A stretch of 64,000 nucleotides of DNA from Cryobacterium breve (GCF_027594785.1 NZ_CP075584.1:1612001-1676000); one strand, 5' to 3'; shown: positions 36,198-45,616, counted from the stretch's first letter. The notes: generated by a model from the sequence alone, not told the origin. A program made the numbers and translations.

Positions 36198-36635
36198 ATG
36201 TCCAGTGAACAGAACGCCACCCACCCCCTCGACCCGCTCGTGACGGATCCCGGCGTCTACCGGGTACTCCTCGAAAACGACCGCGTTCGCGTGCTCGAAT
36301 TCCTCGATGCTCCCGGCGACACCACCAACCCGCACGAGCATCCAGACAGCGTGATGATCACGCTGAGCGCATACGCCCGGCGGCTGTCCTTCGAGGGCCG
36401 CGAGGTCGATGTCGAGCTCCCGGCCGGCGAGACGGCCTGGCTCCCCGCCCAGGAACACGCCGGCGTGAACATCGGCACCACGCCGGCCCATGCGATCTTC
36501 GTCGAACTCAAGGAACAGGCCGTGCGGGCCCCCGACCCGAGCATGCATCCGCTCGGGCCGGCGCCGCGCCCGCTGATCGGGATCCCGTTGTCCGACGCCT
36601 CGAGCGACGAAGAGAAGGCCTGGGGCTTCGCCTAG
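36198..36635 (+). CDS. small cupin protein, paralogue 2
   Basis: Intact 145-residue paralogue: DPGVYRVLLENDRVRVLEFL, NPHEHPDSVMITLSAYARR, TAWLPAQEHAGVNIGTTPAH, C-terminal SDEEKAWGFA. TAGCGT lies five bases before ATG 36198. No enzymatic signature beyond HxH; possibly metal- or ligand-binding. Its stop TAG overlaps the stop of convergent nagA. Confidence 0.85.
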   Translation: MSSEQNATHPLDPLVTDPGVYRVLLENDRVRVLEFLDAPGDTTNPHEHPDSVMITLSAYARRLSFEGREVDVELPAGETAWLPAQEHAGVNIGTTPAHAIFVELKEQAVRAPDPSMHPLGPAPRPLIGIPLSDASSDEEKAWGFA

Positions 36636-37793
36636 GCCGGTGTCCCGTGCCGGCTCAGGCCGGCACGGCACCAGTCGCCTGACCGCATGGTCGCGGTGAC
36701 ATAGAGTCCGGCGTCGAGCACGATCAGGTCGGCCGGCTGCCCCGCGGCGAGGCGGCCGCAGCCGGTGAGTCCGAGCATGTCTGCCGGGTTCTGCGTGGCC
36801 GCGCGCACCGCGGTGGCGAGGTCGACGCCGGCCGTGTGCACGGCGAACCGGACGGCCTCGCTCAGGGTGAGGACGCTCCCGGCGATCGTCCCGTCCGCGA
36901 GGCGTGCTTCGCCGTCCGACACGCTGACCGGGAGCCCACCGAGGGTGTACTCGCCCTCGTCTGCGCCGGCCGCGGCCATCGCATCCGTCACGAACACCGG
37001 TCGGGAGGGGCTCTCCGTGATGAAGCGGACGACCGCGGGATGCAGGTGCACTCCGTCCGCGATCAGTTCGGCGAACAATGCGGGGTTCTCGAGCAGGGCG
37101 AGTGACGGCCCTGGTTCCCGGTGGTGCAGGGGACGCATCGCGTTGAAGAGGTGCGTCCCGGCCGTGGCGCCGGCCTGGATGGCCTGCCTGGTCATGTCGT
37201 AGTTGGCGTCGGTGTGGCCGATCGCGGCGACCGCTCCGTAGCCGACGATCCGCCGGACGGCGTCGAGTCCGCCGGGGAGCTCGGGGGCGATCGTGACCAT
37301 GCGCACCGTGCCGTGGCCGGCGCGCATGAGGCGATCGATGCTCTCCCGGTCGGGCACCCGCAACAGGCTCCGCCGTGTGGGCGCCCCGGTGGGCAGGGCT
37401 GAGCCAGGGCCCCTCGAGATGGATGCCCGCGAGCAGGCCGGAGTCGACGTGGTCGGCGAGGTCGGCCACGAGGCGTTCCATGTCCTCGAGCGGCGCCGTG
37501 ACGAGGCTCGCCATCAGCGTTGTCGTCCCGTGTTGCCGGTGGGTCGCCGCGATCCCTGCCGCCGCGAGGGCGGTGTCCGTGTCGTTGAAGCTGTAGCCGC
37601 CGCCGCCGTGGTTGTGCACGTCGACGAAGCCGGGGGCGAGGATGCCGTCCGGGTAGTGAGCATCGGGGACCCGCGGCGGCTTGCCGGCACCGACGGCGTC
37701 GATCCGTCCGGCCCTGACCTCGACCCAGCCCGGGGTGTGCACGGCGTCCGCGGCGACGACGGTGCCGGCGCTGAGCAGAATCGAGTCGGCCAC
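36632..37793 (-). CDS. nagA: N-acetylglucosamine-6-phosphate deacetylase (frameshifted as read)
   Basis: Deacetylates GlcNAc-6-P to GlcN-6-P. 386 residues after correction, amidohydrolase fold. ILAPGFVDVHNHGGGG near residues 53-68 (the HxH-like metal motif is HNH), GIHLEGPWLSPAHRGAH with the metal Glu near 125, AIGHTDANYDM, GTHLFNAMRPLHHREPG, and VFVTDAMAAAGA with the catalytic Asp. One extra base in CAGGCTC (37364-37370); GAGCTG restores TAELLRVPDRESIDRL. Start GTG 37793, four bases after the nagB stop, so nagB-nagA is an operon. Confidence 0.92.
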
Positions 37794-37797
37794 GGGG

Positions 37798-38583
37798 TTA
37801 GATTCCCTGCCAGGCGTACTTGTGGGCGTAGGCGTATGCGTAGTAGTCCCGGTTGGCGAGGCGGGATGCCGCTGCCTCGTCGACGAGGACCGTCACGTGC
37901 GGGTGCAGTTGGATGACCGAACCCGGCTTGCTGGAACTGACCGGTCCCTCGACGGCCGCGGCGATCGCATCCGCCTTCTCTTCACCGAACGCGAGCAGGA
38001 TGAGGTGCCTGGCACGGCGGATGGTGCCGAGGCCCTGAGTCATGCAGTGGATCGGCACGTCGTCGGGAGAGGCGAAGAAACGCGCGTTGTCGATCCGGGT
38101 CTTCTCGGTCAGGGTCTTGATCCGGGTGACGGACGCGAAGGAGGAGCCGGGCTCGTTGAAGCCGACGTGGCCGGTCTGCCCGATGCCGAGGATCTGTACG
38201 TCGACCCCGCCGGCCGCGACGATGGCGGCCTCGTAGTCGAGTCCGGCAGTCTCGAGGGTGGCCACGTCGCCGTTCGGGGTGCGGATGTTCGCGGGGTCGA
38301 GCCCGAGGGGCACGACGACGTCGCGAGTGATGACGGCGCGGTAGCTCTCGGGGTGGCCCGCGGGAAGCCCGACGTACTCGTCGAGGGCGAAGCCGCGCAC
38401 GCGGGACATGTCGAGGGGTTCCTCCGCGAGGGAGGCCGCGAGCGCCGCGTACACGGAGAGCGGCGTCGATCCGGTGGCCAGGCCGAGGACGGCGTCCGGC
38501 TTGCGCCTGATCAGGGCGCGGATGGATGCCGCCGCAAGCGTTCCCGCTGCGGTCTCGGTGTCGAGGACGATTACTTCAGCCAA
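37798..38583 (-). CDS. nagB: glucosamine-6-phosphate deaminase
   Basis: Converts GlcN-6-P to fructose-6-P and ammonia. 261 residues, intact. LGLATGSTPLSVYAAL near residues 33-48, FALDEYVGLPAGHPESYRAV with catalytic Asp near 67, and QILGIGQTGHVGFNEPGSSF near 130-149. The first codon is TTG at 38583, with GGAGC upstream. Follows the EIIC gene (83-bp gap) and precedes nagA, together making a complete GlcNAc uptake and breakdown route. Confidence 0.94.
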   Translation of the reverse strand: MAEVIVLDTETAAGTLAAASIRALIRRKPDAVLGLATGSTPLSVYAALAASLAEEPLDMSRVRGFALDEYVGLPAGHPESYRAVITRDVVVPLGLDPANIRTPNGDVATLETAGLDYEAAIVAAGGVDVQILGIGQTGHVGFNEPGSSFASVTRIKTLTEKTRIDNARFFASPDDVPIHCMTQGLGTIRRARHLILLAFGEEKADAIAAAVEGPVSSSKPGSVIQLHPHVTVLVDEAAASRLANRDYYAYAYAHKYAWQGI

Positions 38584-38666
38584 TGTTCTGCTCCAGTTTC
38601 ACAATGATGATGCGTGGTGGTACTGCCGGGGTCACGGGCACGCCCGCGACCCCGGCGTTGGTGGGT

Positions 38667-39911
38667 TTAGACGGCCGTGGACGACGCGGAGTCGGGCACG
38701 GTCGCGTCGGGGACCTCGTCGTCGCCGCGACCGGGGGTCTTGAGGTTCCACTTGCGGATCACAAAGCGGAACAGGAAGTAGTAGATGCCGGCGTACGCCA
38801 GTCCGATCGGAATGAGCAGAAGCGGCTTCTCGGCCAGTCCGAAGTTGAGGACGTAGTCGAAGGTGCCGGCGCTGAAGGTGAAGCCGTCCCGGATCCCGAG
38901 CGCATTCACGAGAGCCAGCGAGGACCCGGTGAGTACTGCGTGGATGAGGTACAGCGGGAAGGCGACGAACATGAAGGAGAACTCGAGGGGCTCCGTGACT
39001 CCGGTGAGGAGTGCCGTCAGGGCGCCGGAGAGCATGATGCCGCCGACGATCTTCTTCTGCGACGGCTTGGCCTCGTGCCAGATGGCGAGGGCGCCTGCCG
39101 GCAGCGCGAACATCATGATCGGGAAGAACCCGGTCATGAACGAACCGGCGGTGGGGTCACCGGCGAAGAACCGGGCGATGTCGCCGTGGGCTCCGTTGTA
39201 GTCGCCGATCACGAACCACATCACCGAGTTGAGGATGTGGTGCAGGCCGACCGGGATCAGCAGACGGTTGGTCGTGCCGTAGAGGAAGCCGCCCCAGATG
39301 TTGTTCGAGGAGACGAACTCGCCGAATGCGGAGAGACCGGTCGCGAATGCCGGGTAGACGAACGCGAGGAGGACGCCGAGCACGAGTGCCGTTCCGGCGG
39401 TGATGATCGGCACAAAGCGCCTGCCGCCGAAGAAGGCGAGATAGCTCGGCAACGAGATCCGATGGAACCGCTGCCAGAGCAGGGCGGAGGTGATACCGAT
39501 CAGGATGCCGCCGAGGACACTGTAATTGACGAGGACTTGCTTGCCGCCCTCTGCGGGAAGGCCCAGGACGAGGGGCGACATCGCCTCTCCGACCTTGGAG
39601 AAGACCAGGTAACCGACGACCGCGGCGAGCGCGGTCGAGCCGTCGGACTTCTTCGCGAAGCCGATCGCGACGCCGACCGCGAAGAGGAGCGGCAGCGCGT
39701 CGAAGAGGGCGCCGCCTGCCGAGGCGATCACGGCCGCTCCGGTCTCGAAGCCCGGGATGCGCCCGAGCAGGTCCGGCTGGCCGAGCCGGAGCAAGAGGCC
39801 GGCCGCCGGCAATGCCGCGATCGGCAGCATGAGGCTGCGACCGACTCGTTGAAGTTGCGCGAGGCCGGGGAACGGCCGTTTCGTCCCGGCGTCTACGGTG
39901 ATGCTGGACAT
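38667..39911 (-). CDS. PTS N-acetylglucosamine/glucose-type EIIC component
   Basis: Membrane channel of the phosphotransferase system, 414 residues, about 10 helices. Family blocks: LQRVGRSLMLPIAALPAAGL at the N terminus, FAVGVAIGFAKKSDGSTALA, NNIWGGFLYGTTNRLLIPVG, LHHILNSVMWFVIGDY, GFFPIMMFALPAGALAIWHE and LTGVTEPLEFSFMFVAFPLY. NagE-like by its place with nagA-nagB. It lacks fused EIIB/EIIA domains; these are separate genes at 41002-41726. ATG 39911 with AGGAGGAG upstream. Confidence 0.92.
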   Translation of the reverse strand: MSSITVDAGTKRPFPGLAQLQRVGRSLMLPIAALPAAGLLLRLGQPDLLGRIPGFETGAAVIASAGGALFDALPLLFAVGVAIGFAKKSDGSTALAAVVGYLVFSKVGEAMSPLVLGLPAEGGKQVLVNYSVLGGILIGITSALLWQRFHRISLPSYLAFFGGRRFVPIITAGTALVLGVLLAFVYPAFATGLSAFGEFVSSNNIWGGFLYGTTNRLLIPVGLHHILNSVMWFVIGDYNGAHGDIARFFAGDPTAGSFMTGFFPIMMFALPAGALAIWHEAKPSQKKIVGGIMLSGALTALLTGVTEPLEFSFMFVAFPLYLIHAVLTGSSLALVNALGIRDGFTFSAGTFDYVLNFGLAEKPLLLIPIGLAYAGIYYFLFRFVIRKWNLKTPGRGDDEVPDATVPDSASSTAV

Positions 39912-39994
39912 GGATCTCCTCCTGGTGGTGCGTTGGTTGGGTTGGATGGTCTGGATGGTGGGTGGATGGGCTGTACGTCAGGCTGGTCTGTGGG

Positions 39995-40741
39995 TCAGGG
40001 TTGGTGCTGCAGGTTGAGCGTCATGTGGATCTGGTACCGGTCGCCCCGGTACCACGACGTGACGTGTTCGAGGTAAGCGGACCCGGCGGACGAGGTCCGA
40101 CGGAAGACCATGACGGGGGCGTTGGCGGCGATGCCGAGGGTGGCGGCGAGCAGGGCATCGGCGCCCTCTGCCCAGACCGCCTGTTCGGCGTTGTCGATCC
40201 GGAGGCCGTACTCGGTCGCGAACGTCGCGTAGAGGGACCGGGTCAGGTCCTTGGCGTCGAGATCCGGGAGCAGGTCCGCCGGATAGTAGCCGCGCTCGAG
40301 CGCCATCGGCACGCCATCGGCGAGGCGCAGCCGTTCGATCTCGAGCACCAGCGAGCCTGCTTTGAGGCCGAGGGCCGCCCGCACGGCGAGGGGCGCCTCG
40401 ATCAGCCGGGACGAGCGCACGATCGTCGCGGGGACGAGTCCGCGCCGACGCATGTCCTCGGTGAAAGACGCGAGGTGCAGGTCACTTTGCACGCGTTCGC
40501 CGGCCACGAAGGTGCCCTTGCCCTGCACGCGGTAGAGGACGCCCTCCTCGACGAGCTGCCGGATCGCCTCGCGCACCGTCGAGCGGCTGACGCCGTAGCG
40601 CGTCATGAGCTTTCGCTCCGGCGGGATCGCGGCGTGGGGAGCGAGGCTGGTCTCGACGAGTTCCTCGAGGATCGAGCGCAACTGGGCGTGCTTGGAGACC
40701 GGTCCTGATTCCAGGACCGGGACCTCATCGATGTCGGTCAT
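39995..40741 (-). CDS. GntR/HutC-family regulator of amino-sugar use (DasR/NagR-like)
   Basis: 248 residues from ATG 40741 (GGAGG upstream; the frame stays open further up but homology begins here). Winged helix YGVSRSTVREAIRQLVEEGV near residues 47-66, the RVQGKGTFVA wing, and a UTRA effector domain (SLVLEIERLRLADGVPMALE; RGYYPADLLP). HutC/DasR-type proteins sense GlcNAc-6-P or GlcN-6-P, and the location between EIIC-nagBA and EIIB-EIIA supports that. A nested inverted repeat at 40775-40816 is a likely operator. Confidence 0.9.
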   Translation of the reverse strand: MTDIDEVPVLESGPVSKHAQLRSILEELVETSLAPHAAIPPERKLMTRYGVSRSTVREAIRQLVEEGVLYRVQGKGTFVAGERVQSDLHLASFTEDMRRRGLVPATIVRSSRLIEAPLAVRAALGLKAGSLVLEIERLRLADGVPMALERGYYPADLLPDLDAKDLTRSLYATFATEYGLRIDNAEQAVWAEGADALLAATLGIAANAPVMVFRRTSSAGSAYLEHVTSWYRGDRYQIHMTLNLQHQP

Positions 40742-40774
40742 CTCGCTGCGTCCTCCGGATGGTTGGGGTGTAGA

Positions 40775-40816
40775 TACCAGCATAGGACCACTTTCGCTTT
40801 CTGGTCCGTACTGGTA
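40775..40816. promoter_or_regulatory. nested inverted repeat, candidate GntR operator
   Basis: TACCAG (40775-40780) ... GGACCA (40785-40790) ... TGGTCC (40802-40807) ... CTGGTA (40811-40816): two nested pairs around one centre, 34 bp upstream of the GntR start and 185 bp before EIIB. The TGGTCC/GGACCA half-sites resemble DasR-type TGGTCTAGACCA sites, but the spacing differs. Confidence 0.55.
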
Positions 40817-41001
40817 CGATCCAATAGTTCGATGATGAAGCCGCGGCACCCTGCTTGTCAAGACCCCCAGCCGCTCGGGTTCTCTGAGAACACCCGAAAC
40901 CGAATCAGACAGGGCGCAGACTTGGCTCACGGCAGGAACGCTTCACGCGTATCCCGGCCCGTGCGACCGGTTCCCGGCCCACCATCACTGGAGGTAACAC
41001 C

Positions 41002-41235
41002 ATGAGCAGCAAAGCGGAGCAAATCCTCGCCGGCCTCGGCGGATCAGGCAACCTCGTCGAGATCGAGGCGTGCATCACCCGACTGCGCACCGAGGTGAAG
41101 GACCCGGCCCTCGTGAACGAGCCGGCGCTCAAGGCGGCGGGCGCCCACGGCGTGTTCCGGTCCGGCACCATCGTCCAGGTCGTCGTCGGGCCAGAGGCCG
41201 ACAACCTCGCCGAAGACATCGAAGACCTCCTGTGA
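41002..41235 (+). CDS. PTS glucose/GlcNAc-type EIIB component
   Basis: 77-residue stand-alone EIIB domain. Phosphocysteine Cys24 lies in the family motif IEACITRLR, followed by VKDPALVNEPALKAAGAHGV. Start ATG 41002 with GGAGG at 40990-40994. The stop overlaps the GTG start of the EIIA gene (GTGA). Transfers phosphate from EIIA to the sugar carried by EIIC. Confidence 0.93.
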   Translation: MSSKAEQILAGLGGSGNLVEIEACITRLRTEVKDPALVNEPALKAAGAHGVFRSGTIVQVVVGPEADNLAEDIEDLL

Positions 41236-41726
41236 GCCGTGGGGCCCCCGTCGTCCTCGTGACGCCCGTCGTCGTCCTTGCGCCCGTCCCCGGCCGCGCC
41301 GTCGACCTCGGCGAGGTCCCCGACCCCACGTTCGCTCAGGCGATCGTGGGCCCCGGCGCCGCGATCGACCCGCCGCGCGGCATGATCGACGCGATCGCGC
41401 CGATCAGCGGCAAGCTGCTCAAGGTCTTCCCGCACGCCTACGTGATCCTCTCCCCCGACGGGATCGGGGTCCTGGTCCACCTCGGCATCGACACGGTCGA
41501 GCTCCGCGGCGAGGGCTTCACGCTGCGGGCGAAGCAGGGCGACCAGGTTGCGGCCGGCGACGTGATCGTGACATGGGACTCCGCGGCCGTCGTGGCCGGC
41601 GGACGCAATCCCATCGTGCCGGTCATCATCCTCGAGCGCACAGCGGAGAACATCGCCCTCGCTGACGCCGTCACAGCCGGCGCCGACCTTGCCACCGGCG
41701 ACCTCTTCCTCACCGTCACCTCCTGA
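41232..41726 (+). CDS. PTS glucose-type EIIA component (Crr-like)
   Basis: 164 residues from GTG 41232, which overlaps the EIIB stop. EIIA-Glc fold: VVLAPVPGRAVDLGEVPDPT, IDAIAPISGKLLKVFPHAY with supporting His68, and the phosphorylated His83 in VLVHLGIDTVEL, then LTVTS at the C terminus. Upstream sequence in this frame is the EIIB gene, so the overlap start is well constrained. A 15-bp tandem repeat and a strong terminator follow. Confidence 0.92.
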   Translation: MSRGAPVVLVTPVVVLAPVPGRAVDLGEVPDPTFAQAIVGPGAAIDPPRGMIDAIAPISGKLLKVFPHAYVILSPDGIGVLVHLGIDTVELRGEGFTLRAKQGDQVAAGDVIVTWDSAAVVAGGRNPIVPVIILERTAENIALADAVTAGADLATGDLFLTVTS

Positions 41727-41768
41727 CGGGCTGGTCCCTGACAAGCTGGTCCCTGACAAGCTGGTTCG
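41724..41768. repeat. 15-bp tandem repeat starting in the EIIA stop codon
   Basis: Three contiguous units: TGACGGGCTGGTCCC, TGACAAGCTGGTCCC, TGACAAGCTGGTTCG. The first TGA is the EIIA stop. Each in-frame unit begins with TGA, so the repeat provides three successive in-frame stops. Confidence 0.85.
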
Positions 41769-41779
41769 CGAGAGCGGAG

Positions 41780-41814
41780 AAATGGCCCCTTCGCGCGCTG
41801 CGAAGGGGCCATTT
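41780..41814. terminator. intrinsic terminator between convergent operons
   Basis: Perfect 15-bp stem AAATGGCCCCTTCGC (41780-41794) / GCGAAGGGGCCATTT (41800-41814), loop GCGCT. An extra outer pairing GCGAGAG (41768-41774) / CTCTCGC (41820-41826). Serves EIIA and the convergent ABC exporter genes. Confidence 0.95.
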
Positions 41815-41860
41815 TCGTACTCTCGCGGAACAGCATCCGCTCTCATACCGGCGGATGCCG

Positions 41861-43666
41861 CTACACGAGTGATTCCCGCCAGGCCGCGTGCAGCTGGGCG
41901 AACCGTCCGGTGCCGTCGATCAGGTCGTCGGGGGCGCCGTCCTCGACGATGATCCCGTGCTCCATCACGAGCACCCGGTCGGCGATGGCGACCGTGGACA
42001 GCCGGTGCGCGATGATGACGGCCGTGCGGTCGGCGAGCAGGGTCTGCAGCGCCTGCTGCACGAGCCGCTCGCTCGGGATGTCGAGCGAGGACGTCGCCTC
42101 GTCGAGGATCAGCACCGCAGGGTTCGCGAGGAAGGCCCGCGCGAACGAGATCAGCTGGCGCTGCCCGGCCGACACCCGGCCACCGCGCTTGTTCACGTCG
42201 GTGTCGTAGCCGCCGGGGAGGTTCTCGATGAATTCGTGCGCACCGACGGCCTTCGCCGCCGCGACGATCTCGGCGGGGGACGCATCCGGTTTGCCGATCG
42301 CAATGTTGTCGGCGACGGACCCGCTGAACAGGTACGCCTCCTGGGTGACCATCACGATGGCGCGGCGGAGGTCTTTCGGGTGCAGCCGGCGCAGGTCGAC
42401 GCCGTCGAGCGACACCTGGCCGTCGGTGGGATCGTAGAACCGCGCCATCAGCTTGGCGAGCGTCGACTTGCCCGCCCCGGTCGAACCGACGAGGGCGATG
42501 GTCTGCCCGGCGGGAATCGCGAGGTCGAAGGTCGGCAGCACGACCCGGTCGGACTGGTACTCGAAGCGCACCCCGGTGAAGGTGAGGGCGCCGCGCGCCT
42601 CCCACAGGTCGACGGGAGCAGTCGGATCCGGCACGCCCGGGAGTTCTTCGAGCACTCCGGAGATCTTCTCGAGCGCCGCAGCGGCGGACTGGTAGGAGTT
42701 GTAGAACATCGCCATCTCCTCCATCGGGTCGAAGAACCGCCGGGTGTAGAGCAGGGCCGCGAGCAGCGCGCCGATCGCGAGCTGCCCGTCGACGACGCGG
42801 AATCCACCGAGGAGGAGCACTACGGCGACGGCGACGTTGCCGATCAGGATGAGGCCGGGGTCGAAGATCCCGAACAGCTGGATCACCCGGCCGTTCACCT
42901 TCCGGTAGTCCTCGACGAGGCCGCCGAAGACCTCCTCATTGCGTTTCTCCGCCCGGAACGCCTTGACGGCGCGGATGCCGGTCATGGTCTCGACGAACTT
43001 CACGATGAGGCTCGCCGATGCGGTCCGGGACCGACGGAACAGCGTTTGCGAGCGCACCTGGAACCAGCGGGTGAGGGCGAACAGCGGGACCAGGGAGCCC
43101 AGCAGCACGAGGCCGCTGATGCCATCGAGGGTCACGAGCGCGATCGCCGTGAATGCCATGTACAACAGGCCCTGCACGAGCTGGTTGATACCGGAGTCGA
43201 GCAACTCGCGGATCGCGTCGAGGTCGCTCGTCTGCCGGGAGATGATCCGCCCGGAGGTGTACGACTCGTGGAACTCGAGGCTGAGCCGCTGGGTCTGCAG
43301 GAAGACCCGCTTGCGGAGGTCGATCAGCACGGCCTGGCTGATCCTCGCCGACATCATGGTGTACCAGGCGATCAGGATCGCGCCGATCACTCCGGTGATG
43401 AGGTAGACCCCGCCGGTCGCCGCGAGCGGGAGCCAGTCCTGGGCGAGCAGGGCGGGCAGCCCCCGGTCGATCCCGTACGCGATGAGGGCGGGACCGGCGA
43501 CCTGCGCCGCGGTGGAGAGCACCACGATGAGCATCGCCGCGGTGACCCGCCAGCGCACCGGGCGCAGCAGGGAGCCGAGCAGGCGCAGCGAGCGCGCCCG
43601 GATCTGCTTGCTCTCGGCCGTGGTGAAGTTGTTGCGTTCTTCGCCTTCGACTCCGATGACGCTCAT
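41861..43666 (-). CDS. ABC exporter subunit, consensus ATPase site half (permease-ATPase)
   Basis: 601 residues: six-helix type I exporter domain (about 35-330), then NBD. Walker [10 protein letters not shown] near 392, Walker [12 protein letters not shown] with catalytic Glu, and a degenerate signature RVSAGQRQL near 498 in place of LSGGQ. The partner encoded upstream has the reverse pattern (LSGGQ but Asp for Glu), the hallmark of heterodimeric exporters such as BmrCD/TM287-288. ATGA overlap with the partner gene. Probably a drug or lipid exporter. Intact. Confidence 0.92.
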   Translation of the reverse strand: MSVIGVEGEERNNFTTAESKQIRARSLRLLGSLLRPVRWRVTAAMLIVVLSTAAQVAGPALIAYGIDRGLPALLAQDWLPLAATGGVYLITGVIGAILIAWYTMMSARISQAVLIDLRKRVFLQTQRLSLEFHESYTSGRIISRQTSDLDAIRELLDSGINQLVQGLLYMAFTAIALVTLDGISGLVLLGSLVPLFALTRWFQVRSQTLFRRSRTASASLIVKFVETMTGIRAVKAFRAEKRNEEVFGGLVEDYRKVNGRVIQLFGIFDPGLILIGNVAVAVVLLLGGFRVVDGQLAIGALLAALLYTRRFFDPMEEMAMFYNSYQSAAAALEKISGVLEELPGVPDPTAPVDLWEARGALTFTGVRFEYQSDRVVLPTFDLAIPAGQTIALVGSTGAGKSTLAKLMARFYDPTDGQVSLDGVDLRRLHPKDLRRAIVMVTQEAYLFSGSVADNIAIGKPDASPAEIVAAAKAVGAHEFIENLPGGYDTDVNKRGGRVSAGQRQLISFARAFLANPAVLILDEATSSLDIPSERLVQQALQTLLADRTAVIIAHRLSTVAIADRVLVMEHGIIVEDGAPDDLIDGTGRFAQLHAAWRESLV

Positions 43667-45562
43667 CGTGCGGCCTCCTCTCGTGCGTTCTGCCTGGTGG
43701 CGTCTCGACGTTCTTCGTCTTCCAGGCTCGAGATCACGAACCGGTAGTGCTCGTTGGTGCGCAGGAGCTCGGAGTGGCGGCCGACCGCGGTGATCCGGCC
43801 GTCCTCGAGCAGGGCGACCCGGTCGGCGAGCGTGACCGTCGAGGGCCGGTGCGCGACGATGAGTGCCGTGGTGGAGGCGAGCACCTCGCGGAGCGCGGCC
43901 TCGACGAGGGACTCGGTGTCCACGTCGAGGGCCGAAAGCGGGTCGTCGAGGACGAGCACAGCCGGCTTCGCCGCGACCGCGCGGGCGAGCGCGATCCGCT
44001 GGCGCTGGCCGCCGGAGAGGCTCATGCCCTCTTCGCCGACGAGGGTGTCGACGCCGTCGGGCAAATCACGCACGAACCCGGCCTGCGCGACCTGCAGGGC
44101 CTCCTCGAGCGCGGCATCCGCTGCCGCCGACCGCTCGGCGAACTCGGGCCGGCCGAGCAGCACGTTGTCGCGCACGGATGCCGAGAACAACGTCGCGTCC
44201 TCGAACGCCATCGCGAGGTGGCCGCGCAGGTCCTCGCGACCGAACGCGCGCACGTCGACGCCGTCGAGCGTGACCTTGCCCTGGGTGACGTCGTAGAGGC
44301 GGGTGGTGAGGGCGGTGAGGGTGGACTTGCCCGACCCGGTCAGGCCGACGAGGGCCATGGTCTCCCCCGGTTGCAGAACGAGGTTGACGCCGTCGAGCAG
44401 GTCGGGGAACCGCGCGGGCGAGTCCGGGTAGCGGAAGTGCACGTCCTCGAAAGCGAGCCTGCCGGGGGGGGCGGCGAGCGTGACCGGCCGGTCGGGGTCG
44501 GTGATGCTGTTCGGGGCATCCAGCACGTCGAAGTAGCGGTCGGTCGCGGTCCGGGCGTCGAAGGTCATCGAGAGCAGGAACCCGATCGATTCGACCGGCC
44601 AGCGGAGCACCGTCGCCGTCGCGAAGAACGCGACGAGGCCGCCGACGCTGAGCTCGCCCTGCGCGGCGAGCCAGACTCCGGCGACGAGGCAGAGCGCGAA
44701 CGCGACATCGGGCACCATCAGGAGCCAGAGCCAGATGCCCGCGATCGCGCGCGCCTTCTCGATCTCGGTGCCGCGAAGGTCTTCGGCCTGCTGGGAGAAG
44801 TTCTTGAGCGCGAAGCCGCCGCGCCCGAAGGCCTTGAGCACGCGGATGCCGTGGACGGACTCCTCGACGGCGGTCGCGAGGTCGCCGGCCTGGTCCCTGG
44901 CTGCGCCGGGCCACGACGGAGTACTTCTCCTCGAACAGGTACCCGACGATCCAGAGCGGCACCGAGCAGACGATGAAGACGACGCCGAGGATCCAGTTCA
45001 TCGACACGAGCACCGCGGCGCCGATCACGATCGTGACGATATTGACGACCAGGAGGACCAGGCCGAAGGAGATCCAGCGCCGGATCAGGTTCAGGTCGCT
45101 CACCGCGCGGGAGAGCAGCTGCCCGCTCGGCCAGCGGTCGTGGAAGGAGACCGGCAGGTCCTGGAGGCGCGCGTACAGGGCGTTGCGCATGCTCGCCTCG
45201 ACGTGGGTGCCCGGGACCAGCACGAACCAGCGGCGGAGCGCGATCAGGATCGCCTCGAGCACGCCGAGGCCGAGGATCACGAGCACGGCCGGCCAGATCC
45301 CGGAGGGGTCCTGCCGGGACAGCGCGCCGTCGACGAGGCCCTGCAGCACCTGCGGGATCGCGAGGGCGACGACGGCCGCCAGGAGGGCCGCGACCATGCC
45401 GAGGACGAGCCGGGGCAGCGCGGGACGCACATAGGGGAACAGGCGCAGGAGGGTGCGCAGCGTGCTCGCCCGCTTCCGGGGCTGCTCACCGGCAGGTGCG
45501 GCCAGGGCCGCAGCCGTGGTCGTGGTCGTCGAATCGGTCGCGGGGTTCGGAGTCTGGTCCAT
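43663..45562 (-). CDS. ABC exporter subunit, degenerate ATPase site half (frameshifted as read)
   Basis: 632 residues after correction. Thr/Ala-rich cytoplasmic N terminus (about 1-35), six helices, NBD with Walker [10 protein letters not shown] near 404, canonical signature LSGGQRQRI near 510, and Walker [12 protein letters not shown] where the catalytic Glu is Asp. One extra G (CCC at 44895-44897 should be CC on this strand): correction gives [20 protein letters not shown], the coupling-helix region. First gene of a two-gene operon. A leader ORF and CRP-like site lie upstream. Confidence 0.9.
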
Positions 45563-45600
45563 AGGAGTGAGTGGTGTGGTTTCGAGAGGAGGGGGGTGGG

Positions 45601-45616
45601 TGTGATCTGGGTCACG
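45601..45616. promoter_or_regulatory. CRP/GlxR-like site upstream of the ABC exporter
   Basis: TGTGATCTGGGTCACG matches TGTGA-N6-TCACA at nine of ten positions, 39 bp before the exporter start codon. Actinobacterial GlxR/Crp proteins use this consensus. Single site, so chance is possible. Confidence 0.45.

Noticed and set aside
40353..40359. GAGCCTG in the GntR regulator as another frameshift
   Set aside because: Protein homology is continuous in one frame on both sides (GLKAGSLVLEIERLR), so the word is genuine here. The same holds near 32217, 44457, 48353 and 58370.
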